Assembly: GCA_016786965.1 (NCBI GenBank)
Contig: JAEUVL010000270.1
Coordinates: 1 to 16,517 of the forward strand
Source of the DNA: Chitinophagaceae bacterium
GTDB taxonomy: Bacteria; Bacteroidota; Bacteroidia; Chitinophagales; Chitinophagaceae
Direction of reading: 5' to 3'
DNA: 16,517 nt
Shown here: in pieces, positions 7,478-14,404 of the stretch
How positions within the stretch are numbered: the first letter of the stretch is position 1
Layout: each line of letters begins with the position of its first letter
Made by a program: the position numbers and the translations under genes
The notes under the pieces: model-generated
Database searches by the model: none
Told to the model about the DNA's origin: nothing
The model's input: the letters and a program-made list of their open reading frames with translations, nothing else

Positions 7478-7493
7478 CGGCACTCCCTTGGCA
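7478..7493 (+). promoter_or_regulatory. Candidate sigma54 (-24/-12) promoter of the kdp operon
   Basis: CGGCACTCCCTTGGCA matches the sigma54 consensus TGGCACG-N4-TTGCW. The invariant GG (7479-7480) and GC (7491-7492) are exactly 10 nt apart, GGCAC is complete, and the -12 part reads T-G-G-C-A instead of T-T-G-C-A. The mismatches are at the first T, the G after GGCAC and the second T of TTGC. The predicted start site is near 7504, 13 nt before the first small ORF and 114 bp past the upstream terminator. It sits between a sigma54 activator gene and the operon that gene probably controls, which raises the likelihood well above that of a random match. Confidence 0.6.
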
Positions 7494-7516
7494 TATCACC
7501 GTGCAAACTACAGATC

Positions 7517-7624
7517 ATGGAAACACATAAAAAGGGAATTGGATACAGGCTTGGACTTCATATCATCATTCCTCTCATCTATTTCGGTTCGATGTTGGCA
7601 GCCTTACTTCTTAAATATATATAA
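7517..7624 (+). CDS. Unannotated 35-aa membrane microprotein, first gene of the kdp operon
   Basis: The frame starts ATG at 7517 and ends TAA at 7622-7624. The peptide has a basic N-terminus (METHKKGIGYRLG, cytoplasmic by the positive-inside rule). One hydrophobic span of about 20 residues follows (roughly 12-32), with an internal proline and short K-Y-I end. It is the first ORF after the candidate sigma54 promoter, with a predicted leader of about 13 nt, and its stop lies 2 nt before the next small ORF. I do not recognise a family. By position it could be a small accessory or regulatory subunit of the Kdp pump, but nothing in the peptide shows this. The evidence that it is translated is the good protein-like composition and the tight gene packing. 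Confidence 0.6.
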   Translation: METHKKGIGYRLGLHIIIPLIYFGSMLAALLLKYI

Positions 7625-7626
7625 TC

Positions 7627-7710
7627 ATGCTAATAATTATTCTCATCGGTATCGCCCTTATGGGCTTCTGGCTCTTTTTTAAATCTATTGATTGGTTCGA
7701 AAAAATTTAA
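7627..7710 (+). CDS. Unannotated 27-aa membrane microprotein, KdpF-like in layout
   Basis: The frame starts ATG at 7627, 2 nt after the previous stop, and ends TAA at 7708-7710. It has a very hydrophobic N-terminal span (MLIIILIGIALMGFWLFF) followed by a short charged, aromatic tail ending W-F-E-K-I. KdpF next door has the same plan: one span, then a short tail ending P-E-K-F. It may be a diverged KdpF duplicate or a distinct small subunit. KdpF in E. coli is a single-span peptide that stabilises the KdpABC complex, so a second such peptide could occupy a neighbouring site. That is inference; the sequence is too short for a firm homology claim. Confidence 0.6.
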   Translation: MLIIILIGIALMGFWLFFKSIDWFEKI

Positions 7711-7715
7711 CCGCA

Positions 7716-7796
7716 ATGATGAACGTACTATTTATTCTATCCATCCTCGTATTCGTTTATCTCGTTTACGTTTTACTCAAACCTGAAAAATTCTAA
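7716..7796 (+). CDS. kdpF: K+-transporting ATPase small subunit KdpF
   Basis: This 26-aa peptide consists of one transmembrane span (about 3-20) and the tail L-L-K-P-E-K-F. The Y-L-V-Y-V-L-L pattern followed by a short polar tail ending in Phe resembles KdpF of E. coli (29 aa, also Y-L-V-Y-A-L and a final Phe). KdpF binds at the membrane face of KdpA and stabilises the KdpFABC complex. It starts 5 nt after the previous small ORF and ends 4 nt before kdpA, as expected for kdpF. ATG codons 1 and 2 are adjacent (MM), so the start could be 7719. Confidence 0.85.
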   Translation: MMNVLFILSILVFVYLVYVLLKPEKF

Positions 7797-7800
7797 AGCC

Positions 7801-9513
7801 ATGAACAGTGAAATTTTAGGCACCATTCTCATCTTTCTTATAACACTGCTGCTGGCTTATCCGCTGGGAAAGTATATTGCTAAAGTGTTTGCAGGAGAAA
7901 AAACTATTACCAATTTTTTGAATCCTCTCGAACGTTTCTTCTTCAGGATTTGTGGTATTAATCCCAATGAAAGCATGAACTGGAAACAGTTCCTGAAAGC
8001 CATGCTCACCATCAATATGCTATGGTTAGTATATGCTTTTTTTACATTGGTGTTCCAGGATAAACTGCCATTGAACCCAGATGGAAATCCCGGGCAAACT
8101 CCCGACCTTGCTTTTAATACGGCTATCAGTTTTTTAGTAAACTGTAACTTACAACACTATTCCGGGGAGTCCGGATTAACCTATTTTACCCAGTTATTTG
8201 TTATTACTTTTTTACAATTTGTGAGTGCCGCCACCGGTATAGCTGCATTGGTCGCCTTATTAAATGCCTTTAAAGAAAAGACCACACAAAACCTCGGTAA
8301 TTTCTGGAACTATTTTGTAAAATCAATCACAAGATTATTGCTACCGCTGTCAATTGTAGTAGCAATAATTCTGGCATTCAATGGCACACCTGCCAGCTTT
8401 GATGGAAAAGATACCATCACCACATTACAAGGTGATACCGTACAGGTTTCAAGAGGTCCCGCAGCCGGTATGATTGCCATTAAACAACTCGGCACCAATG
8501 GTGGTGGTTGGTTTGGTGTTAACTCTGCGCATCCCTTAGAAAACCCCAACTACATCACAAATGCAGTAGAAACGATTTCAATTTTACTAATTCCCATTGC
8601 ATTAGTTTTCGCTTTAGGTTTTTATCTCAATAAAAGGAAGCTAGCCAATGTAATATTTGGAGTAATGACATTTCTTTTTGTCATTTTTTGCGCCATTAAT
8701 ATTTATTACGAAACAAAAGGGAATCCGACTTTTGATAATCTGGGGATAGTACAAACTGCCGGAAGTATGGAAGGAAAAGAGGTGAGACTCGGTGCAGCAG
8801 CCACCGCTTTTTGGAGTGTGGCAACTACATCCACTTCCAATGGCTCAGTAAATGGAATGCATGATAGTTTAACTCCCGTTTCAGGAGGCATTATTTTATT
8901 AGACATGATGATTAATGCACTCTATGGTGGCGTGGGTGTTGGAATATTAAACTATGTCATCTTCATCATCATTGCAGTTTTCATTTCTGGTTTGATGGTA
9001 GGGCGAACCCCTGAATTTATGGGGCATAAAGTGGAAGCAAGAGAAGTAAAAATTGCAGCACTCATCACATTACTTTCTGCTTTTCTTATAAAAGGCTTTA
9101 CCGCATTGGCTGCTTACATGGTGGCACATCATCCGGATATTGCCTGGCAGGTAAAACCCGAAGCATGGCTCAACAATCCCTCGTATCACGGTTTTTCTGA
9201 AATGCTGTATGAGTACACTTCGGCTAATGCAAATAATGGCAGTGGTTTCGAAGGCTTGAGTGATAATAATATTTTCTGGAATATTTCTACCGGTATCATA
9301 TTACTCCTTGGCAGGTTTTTACCCATCATTGCGCCTATTGCTATTGCCGGGTTATTGGCAAAGAAGAAATTTATACCAGACTCGCCGGGCACATTAAGGG
9401 TTGACTCCGTCACATTCGGTGTAATGACACTCGCTGTAATATTAATATTAACCGCATTGTCTTATTTACCTGCATTAGCATTGGGACCCATTGCAGAATT
9501 CCTTTCAATGTAA
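7801..9513 (+). CDS. kdpA: K+-transporting ATPase subunit A (potassium-translocating)
   Basis: This 570-aa polytopic inner-membrane protein is close in length to E. coli KdpA (557 aa). KdpA is the channel-like subunit that selects K+ and passes it to KdpB through an intersubunit tunnel. The selectivity-filter loops of the four pore repeats are recognisable, for example VNCNLQHYSGESGLTYFTQ (from about residue 113) and GTNGGGWFGVNSAHPLENPN (about 231-250). The latter holds the conserved T-N-G-G-G filter segment. A third filter loop surrounds TSNGSVNGMHDSLTPVSGG (about 345-363). The first membrane span begins within ten residues of the start. It is the largest membrane gene of the operon, 4 nt after kdpF and 10 nt before kdpB. 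There is no sign of truncation. Confidence 0.98.
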   Translation: MNSEILGTILIFLITLLLAYPLGKYIAKVFAGEKTITNFLNPLERFFFRICGINPNESMNWKQFLKAMLTINMLWLVYAFFTLVFQDKLPLNPDGNPGQTPDLAFNTAISFLVNCNLQHYSGESGLTYFTQLFVITFLQFVSAATGIAALVALLNAFKEKTTQNLGNFWNYFVKSITRLLLPLSIVVAIILAFNGTPASFDGKDTITTLQGDTVQVSRGPAAGMIAIKQLGTNGGGWFGVNSAHPLENPNYITNAVETISILLIPIALVFALGFYLNKRKLANVIFGVMTFLFVIFCAINIYYETKGNPTFDNLGIVQTAGSMEGKEVRLGAAATAFWSVATTSTSNGSVNGMHDSLTPVSGGIILLDMMINALYGGVGVGILNYVIFIIIAVFISGLMVGRTPEFMGHKVEAREVKIAALITLLSAFLIKGFTALAAYMVAHHPDIAWQVKPEAWLNNPSYHGFSEMLYEYTSANANNGSGFEGLSDNNIFWNISTGIILLLGRFLPIIAPIAIAGLLAKKKFIPDSPGTLRVDSVTFGVMTLAVILILTALSYLPALALGPIAEFLSM

Positions 9514-9523
9514 TAACAAAAAA

Positions 9524-11575
9524 ATGACACAGAATAAACGTGTAATAAAATTATTTGACCCGGCCTTGGTTAGTACCGCCATCGGTCAATCATTTAGCAA
9601 ACTCAATCCCCGGTTGATGATCAAAAATCCGGTAATGTTTACGGTGGAAATTGGCACCGCCATTATGCTGGCAGTTTCTATTTACCAATTAGCCACCGGC
9701 GATCTTTCGCAAGGAGCATTATGGTATAATATTAGCATCTTCCTAATTCTATTACTCACTTTACTGTTTGCAAACTTTGCAGAAGCTCTGGCTGAGGCAA
9801 GAGGCAAAGCACAGGCAGAAAGTTTACGGAAGACCAGGGAAGACACGCCAGCGAAAAAAGTTATAGGTGCAGGTGAAATCTATCGAAACGAAGTAAAAGT
9901 CGTTCCCTCTTCTCAGCTTCGCAAAGGCGATTTCTTTATCTGCGAAGCAGGTGATGTAATTCCGATGGATGGTGAAATAACTGAAGGTATTGCCACTATC
10001 GATGAATCTGCCATCACTGGGGAATCAGCTCCTGTTATCAGAGAAGCAGGGGGGGATAAATCATCTGTAACTGGTGGTACCAAAGTATTAAGCGATAAAA
10101 TAAAAGTAAAAGTGACAACCGAGTCCGGCGAATCATTTCTTGATAAAATGATCGCTTTGGTGGAAGGGGCCTCCAGGCAAAAGACACCAAATGAAATCGC
10201 TTTGACAATTTTACTGGCAGCTTTCACTCTTATATTTACCATTGTATGTGTAACGCTGAAGCCATTTGCTGATTATGCTAATACACCTATTACTATCGCT
10301 GCTTTTATCTCGCTGTTTGTTTGTTTAATACCAACCACCATCGGCGGTTTATTATCCGCCATTGGTATTGCAGGTATGGACAGAGCTTTAAGAGCCAATG
10401 TAATTGCCAAAAGTGGTAAAGCGGTAGAAACTGCCGGGGATATTGATGTTTTGCTATTAGACAAAACAGGGACCATCACTATCGGTAACAGGAAGGCCAC
10501 CAATTTTTATCCTGCTGATGGTATTGATAATGCTGCTTTCGTTGAAGCCTGTACATTATCCTCTTTGTCCGACATGACTCCTGAAGGAAAATCAATTATT
10601 GAATTGGCCAATCTTAATTCCAAAAACTTTGATACCTCCGGTGCTGCTTTTATTGAATTTACTGCCGAAACAAGAAGCAGTGGAGTGAATTTGTCGGATG
10701 GTAGAAGAATCCGCAAGGGTGCTTTTGATTCAATTAAAAACATAGTAAATAAAGCCGGAAATTCATTTCCGGATGAAATTGTTGAAAGAGTAAAGATTAT
10801 TTCCTCGAATGGTGGCACGCCACTAGTAGTAAGCGAAAATGAAAAAGTATTGGGTGTAATTGAATTGCAGGATATCATTAAACCTGGCATACAGCAACGT
10901 TTTGAACGGCTGCGCAAAATGGGCGTAAAGACGGTTATGGTAACCGGCGATAATCCATTAACAGCAAAATACATTGCTGAAAAAGCCGGGGTGGATGATT
11001 TTATTGCCGAAGCTAAGCCGGAGGATAAAATGCATTACATCCGCAGAGAGCAGGAAAGCGGAAAACTAGTAGCTATGATGGGCGATGGAACCAATGATGC
11101 ACCAGCACTTGCACAGGCCGATGTAGGTGTAGCCATGAATAGTGGAACTGCCGCTGCCAAAGAAGCTGGCAATATGGTGGATTTAGATAACGACCCCACC
11201 AAGCTGATTGAAGTGGTAGAAATCGGAAAGCAATTATTAATAACCAGAGGTACACTTACTACTTTTTCGATTGCTAATGATGTGGCTAAATATTTTGCGA
11301 TTGTACCTGCCTTATTCATTGCCTCTATTCCGGCTTTGCAGTCATTAAATATTATGGGGTTGAAAAGCCCTGAGTCAGCCATACTATCAGCTGTTATTTT
11401 CAATGCTATCATTATTCCATTGTTGATTCCTCTGGCGTTAAAAGGCGTTGCATACAAGCCTATCGGCGCCTCTGCCTTGCTAAGAAGAAATTTGCTAATT
11501 TATGGCTTAGGTGGTGTTTTTGTTCCGTTTATAGGAATCAAACTGATTGATATGCTGTTGGGATTATTTATGTAA
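9524..11575 (+). CDS. kdpB: K+-transporting P-type ATPase subunit B
   Basis: This is a 683-aa P-type ATPase that hydrolyses ATP to drive K+ uptake through KdpA; E. coli KdpB has 682 aa. The actuator motif T165-G-E-S168 is present. Ser168 corresponds to the serine (Ser162 in E. coli) whose phosphorylation inhibits the pump when K+ is plentiful. The phosphorylated aspartate is D313 in LLLDKTGTIT (D307 in E. coli), and the hinge motif GDGTNDAPA begins at about 520. An earlier in-frame ATG at 9491 would overlap kdpA by 23 bp and add 11 residues of unlike character (QNSFQCNNKK). The start at 9524 fits family length and the A-rich sequence before it, so I prefer it. Confidence 0.98.
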   Translation: MTQNKRVIKLFDPALVSTAIGQSFSKLNPRLMIKNPVMFTVEIGTAIMLAVSIYQLATGDLSQGALWYNISIFLILLLTLLFANFAEALAEARGKAQAESLRKTREDTPAKKVIGAGEIYRNEVKVVPSSQLRKGDFFICEAGDVIPMDGEITEGIATIDESAITGESAPVIREAGGDKSSVTGGTKVLSDKIKVKVTTESGESFLDKMIALVEGASRQKTPNEIALTILLAAFTLIFTIVCVTLKPFADYANTPITIAAFISLFVCLIPTTIGGLLSAIGIAGMDRALRANVIAKSGKAVETAGDIDVLLLDKTGTITIGNRKATNFYPADGIDNAAFVEACTLSSLSDMTPEGKSIIELANLNSKNFDTSGAAFIEFTAETRSSGVNLSDGRRIRKGAFDSIKNIVNKAGNSFPDEIVERVKIISSNGGTPLVVSENEKVLGVIELQDIIKPGIQQRFERLRKMGVKTVMVTGDNPLTAKYIAEKAGVDDFIAEAKPEDKMHYIRREQESGKLVAMMGDGTNDAPALAQADVGVAMNSGTAAAKEAGNMVDLDNDPTKLIEVVEIGKQLLITRGTLTTFSIANDVAKYFAIVPALFIASIPALQSLNIMGLKSPESAILSAVIFNAIIIPLLIPLALKGVAYKPIGASALLRRNLLIYGLGGVFVPFIGIKLIDMLLGLFM

Positions 11576-11594
11576 TTATCTAAAAGAAGTAAAA

Positions 11595-12149
11595 ATGAAA
11601 AAGAACTTATTTATATCAATAAAGCTGACCATGGTAATGATTATCCTCTGTGCAGTTTTATATCCATTATTTGTTGCGGGCATTGGTAAAGCCACACCCG
11701 GTGGCGGAAAAGGAAAAACGATTTCTGTCAATGGTAAAGTCGTCGGCTATGAAAACATCGGACAAAAGTTTACGGATGACAAATACTTCAATGGCCGCCC
11801 TTCTGCTGTTGATTATAATTCAGGTGGATCAGCAGGTAGCAACAAAGGACCATCGAATCCTGATTATTTACAAGTAGTAAAAGACAGAATTGATACTTTC
11901 TTAGTACATAATCCTGGAATTAAGAAAGAAGAAATTCCTGCTGATTTAGTTACAGCAAGCGGTAGCGGCCTTGACCCTCATATTTCACCGGCAGCAGCTT
12001 ATGTGCAGGTAAAACGAATTTCCGCTGTTCGTGCTATTGCAGAAAATAAAGTAAGAACTTTGGTGCAGAAACAGGTTGAGAAAACAATTCTTGGTCCATC
12101 GGTAGTAAATGTGCTGAAACTAAATATCGCATTAGATAACTTAAAATAA
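11595..12149 (+). CDS. kdpC: K+-transporting ATPase subunit C
   Basis: This 184-aa protein matches the usual KdpC length (about 190). It has a short cytoplasmic start, one membrane span (about residues 9-28) and then a periplasmic domain. The conserved features are A-V-L-Y-P-L at the end of the span, GQKFTDDKYFNGRPSAVDYN, SGGSAGSNKGPSNP, a run ending in SGSGLDPHISPAAAYVQVKR, and a C-terminal N-V-L-K-L-N-x-A-L-D. KdpC stabilises the complex and raises its ATP affinity. The open frame extends 48 bp upstream into kdpB, but MKKNLFISIKL at 11595, 19 nt after the kdpB stop, is the normal start. Confidence 0.97.
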   Translation: MKKNLFISIKLTMVMIILCAVLYPLFVAGIGKATPGGGKGKTISVNGKVVGYENIGQKFTDDKYFNGRPSAVDYNSGGSAGSNKGPSNPDYLQVVKDRIDTFLVHNPGIKKEEIPADLVTASGSGLDPHISPAAAYVQVKRISAVRAIAENKVRTLVQKQVEKTILGPSVVNVLKLNIALDNLK

Positions 12150-12171
12150 CAGACTTATAAAATATTGAAAG

Positions 12172-13242
12172 ATGAAAAAGATTTTATTTGGAGCATTTGT
12201 ATTGGTAAGTACACAATTAAAAGCACAAGATTCAACAGGCGCCCTCACTATCAGTGGCTATGCAGAAGCCTATTATCAATATGATTTTAATAAACCTTCG
12301 GATAACAACCGTCCGGGTTTTATCTACAGTCATAACCGGCACAACGAGTTCAATCTGAATCTTGGTTTTATCAAAGCTAATTATAACGCCGAAAGGGTCC
12401 GTGCTAATGTTGCAATAGCGGCAGGAACCTATATGAATGCAAACTATGCAGCAGAGCCAGATCTCTTGAAGAGTATTTTAGAAGCTAATGCCGGGGTAAG
12501 GATCAGTAAGAGAAAAAATTTGTGGATCGATGCGGGTATCATGCCTTCGCATATAGGTTTTGAAAGTGCAATTTCAAAAGACTGCTGGAGCCTGACGAGA
12601 GGTCTTCTTGCTGAAAACTCCCCTTATTTCGAAGCCGGCGCAAAAATCACCTATACTACAGATAATGGAAAGTGGTTGCTGAGTGGTTTAGCTTTAAACG
12701 GCTGGCAGCGCATTACAAGAGTAAAAGGAAACTCATTAATGAGTTGGGGCACTCAGATACAGTATAAGCCTTCTTCAAAGGTGTTATTGAACTATAGCAC
12801 TTTTTTGGGTACAGACAAACCCGATAGTGTTCGGCTTTCCAGGTTTTTCCATAATATATATGGCATATTCAACATCAGCGATAAACTTGGCATTACAGCG
12901 GGATTTGATATTGGTACAGAAGAAGTTTTTCCCGGCAGTAATGACAAGAATACCTGGTACACACCAGTGCTTGTCATAAAATATACTTTTAGCACCAAGT
13001 GGGCAATTGCCGGAAGAGTGGAGCATTATAATGATAAAAATGGAGTGATCATTACAACTGGCTCTCCGAACGGTTTCCAGACAACTGGTTATTCGCTCAA
13101 TATTGACCATACCCCATTTAAAAATGTGTTGTTGCGGGTGGAAGCCCGGAACCTTAACAGTAAGGATGCTATATTTTCCAGATCAGCCGGTCTTACAAAT
13201 AATAATACATTCATCACTTCATCAATCGCTGTTTCCTTTTGA
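12172..13242 (+). CDS. Outer-membrane beta-barrel (porin-like) protein in the kdp operon
   Basis: This 356-aa protein has a signal peptide cut after residue 18 (TQLKA-Q). The mature part alternates polar and hydrophobic residues throughout and has many aromatic strand ends. It begins with the barrel-type strand LTISGYAEAYYQYDF and ends with a strand closing in Phe (SSIAVSF), as recognised by the outer-membrane assembly machinery. NRHNEFNLNLGFIKANY and the G-I-M-P-S-H-I-G-F-E segment are, from memory, typical of the porin-type family often annotated as BBP2/Porin_4 in Bacteroidota. It lies 22 nt after kdpC and 1 nt before kdpD, so it is embedded in the operon. It may provide the outer-membrane route for K+ under limitation. 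Ion selectivity cannot be read from the sequence. Confidence 0.85.
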   Translation: MKKILFGAFVLVSTQLKAQDSTGALTISGYAEAYYQYDFNKPSDNNRPGFIYSHNRHNEFNLNLGFIKANYNAERVRANVAIAAGTYMNANYAAEPDLLKSILEANAGVRISKRKNLWIDAGIMPSHIGFESAISKDCWSLTRGLLAENSPYFEAGAKITYTTDNGKWLLSGLALNGWQRITRVKGNSLMSWGTQIQYKPSSKVLLNYSTFLGTDKPDSVRLSRFFHNIYGIFNISDKLGITAGFDIGTEEVFPGSNDKNTWYTPVLVIKYTFSTKWAIAGRVEHYNDKNGVIITTGSPNGFQTTGYSLNIDHTPFKNVLLRVEARNLNSKDAIFSRSAGLTNNNTFITSSIAVSF

Positions 13243-13243
13243 T

Positions 13244-14365
13244 ATGTCTGACAATGAGGCAAATAAATGGTTATCTAAAATTCAGCAGGACAAAAAGGGA
13301 AAGCTGAAGATATATATCGGTATGAGTGCCGGTGTAGGCAAGAGCTACCGTATGCTCCAGGAAGCCCATAACCTGCTTCGAAATAATAAAAACGTAAAGA
13401 TTGGCTACATAGAGACCCATGGCCGTAAAGAAACGGAGGCGTTGGTAGAAGGATTGCCCATAATCCCCAGACGCCAGGCCTTTTACAAAGGAAAACAGCT
13501 GGATGAACTGGATGTGCAGGCCATCCTGCTGTTGCAACCTGATGTGGTGGTCATAGACGAACTGGCCCATACCAATATACCCGGCAGCAAGAATGAAAAG
13601 CGCTGGCAAGATGTACTCGACATTCTTGAAGCTGGCGTTGATGTGATCAGTGCTGTAAACATACAGCATATTGAAAGTATCAATGAAGATGTGAAGGCCA
13701 TAACAGGAGTGGAAGTAACAGAACGGGTCCCCGACAAGTTGTTGCAAATGGCTGATGAGGTAGTGAATATTGACCTTACCGCCGATGAGCTGATTACCCG
13801 GCTGAAAGAAGGAAAGATATATGACCACACCAAAGTGCAACAGGCGTTGTCTAATTTTTTTCAATCAGAAAAAATATTGCAGCTACGGGAACTTGCCCTG
13901 AAAGAGGTAGCAGGACAAGTTGAACGCAAGGTTGATCATGAAGTGACTGGGAAAGAGAACGGCTGGCGACATGAAAGATTTGTGGCTTGTATTTCTACCA
14001 ATCATGACATTGCACGACGAATTCTCCGGAAAACAGCCCGACTGGCTTCTTATTATAACAGCCAGTGGTTCGCACTCTATGTACAAACACCAAAGGAGTC
14101 GCCGGACAAAGTTTCGCTGGCAGCACAACGGCATCTTATCAACAACTTTAAAAACGCAACTGAACTGGGCGCCGAGGTAATACAAGTAAAACACCGGAAC
14201 GTAGCTCAGGCCATCATGGAAGTAGTGGAAGAAAAAAAAATAACCACCGTTTGCATCGGGAAACCTCATCTAAATTTGTTCCAGGTAATTCTCCGTACCA
14301 ATGTTTTTAATCAGCTTTTAAAGACACTTTCGAAAAATGATGTAGACTTAATAATATTATCATGA
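13244..14365 (+). CDS. kdpD: Stand-alone KdpD input module (KdpD P-loop domain + USP domain)
   Basis: This 373-aa soluble protein corresponds to only the N-terminal part of classical KdpD (894 aa in E. coli). The KdpD sensor domain (about 18-230) carries Walker A GMSAGVGKS at 26-34 and the signature IDELAHTNIPG (D105-E106), followed by KRWQDVLDILEAGVDV and VNIQHIESIN. A universal-stress-protein domain follows (about 243-373), starting RHERFVACIST. The membrane DUF4118, HisKA and ATPase parts are absent, and the gene simply stops. Short KdpD forms of this kind are known in cyanobacteria such as Anabaena. The open frame extends upstream to 13103 inside the porin gene, but the start at 13244, 1 nt after the porin stop, gives the normal N-terminus. 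It probably acts with the kinase encoded next, but the contact is inferred. Confidence 0.93.
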   Translation: MSDNEANKWLSKIQQDKKGKLKIYIGMSAGVGKSYRMLQEAHNLLRNNKNVKIGYIETHGRKETEALVEGLPIIPRRQAFYKGKQLDELDVQAILLLQPDVVVIDELAHTNIPGSKNEKRWQDVLDILEAGVDVISAVNIQHIESINEDVKAITGVEVTERVPDKLLQMADEVVNIDLTADELITRLKEGKIYDHTKVQQALSNFFQSEKILQLRELALKEVAGQVERKVDHEVTGKENGWRHERFVACISTNHDIARRILRKTARLASYYNSQWFALYVQTPKESPDKVSLAAQRHLINNFKNATELGAEVIQVKHRNVAQAIMEVVEEKKITTVCIGKPHLNLFQVILRTNVFNQLLKTLSKNDVDLIILS

Positions 14366-14404
14366 CCGGCAAAAATTTTATACCCATTACAATCAGTAAG
14401 TAAA

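Noticed and set aside
7490..7504. A second sigma54-like match, TTGGCA followed by TGCA, overlapping the chosen promoter.
   Set aside because: Its GG (7490-7491) and GC (7503-7504) are 11 nt apart instead of 10. The overlapping 7478-7493 match has the correct spacing.
7440..7682. An 80-codon open frame over the kdp leader.
   Set aside because: It overlaps the candidate promoter and the two packed microprotein frames, and its composition does not look like a real protein. The smaller frames with matching membrane character and tight spacing are the better reading.
8310..8549. Antisense open frames inside kdpA, and similar ones inside kdpB, kdpD and the kinase gene.
   Set aside because: They are shadows of strongly conserved genes on the other strand and show no protein-like features of their own.
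9491..9523. Extension of kdpB into the end of kdpA.
   Set aside because: The added 11 residues are unlike KdpB N-termini, and the family length fits the start at 9524.
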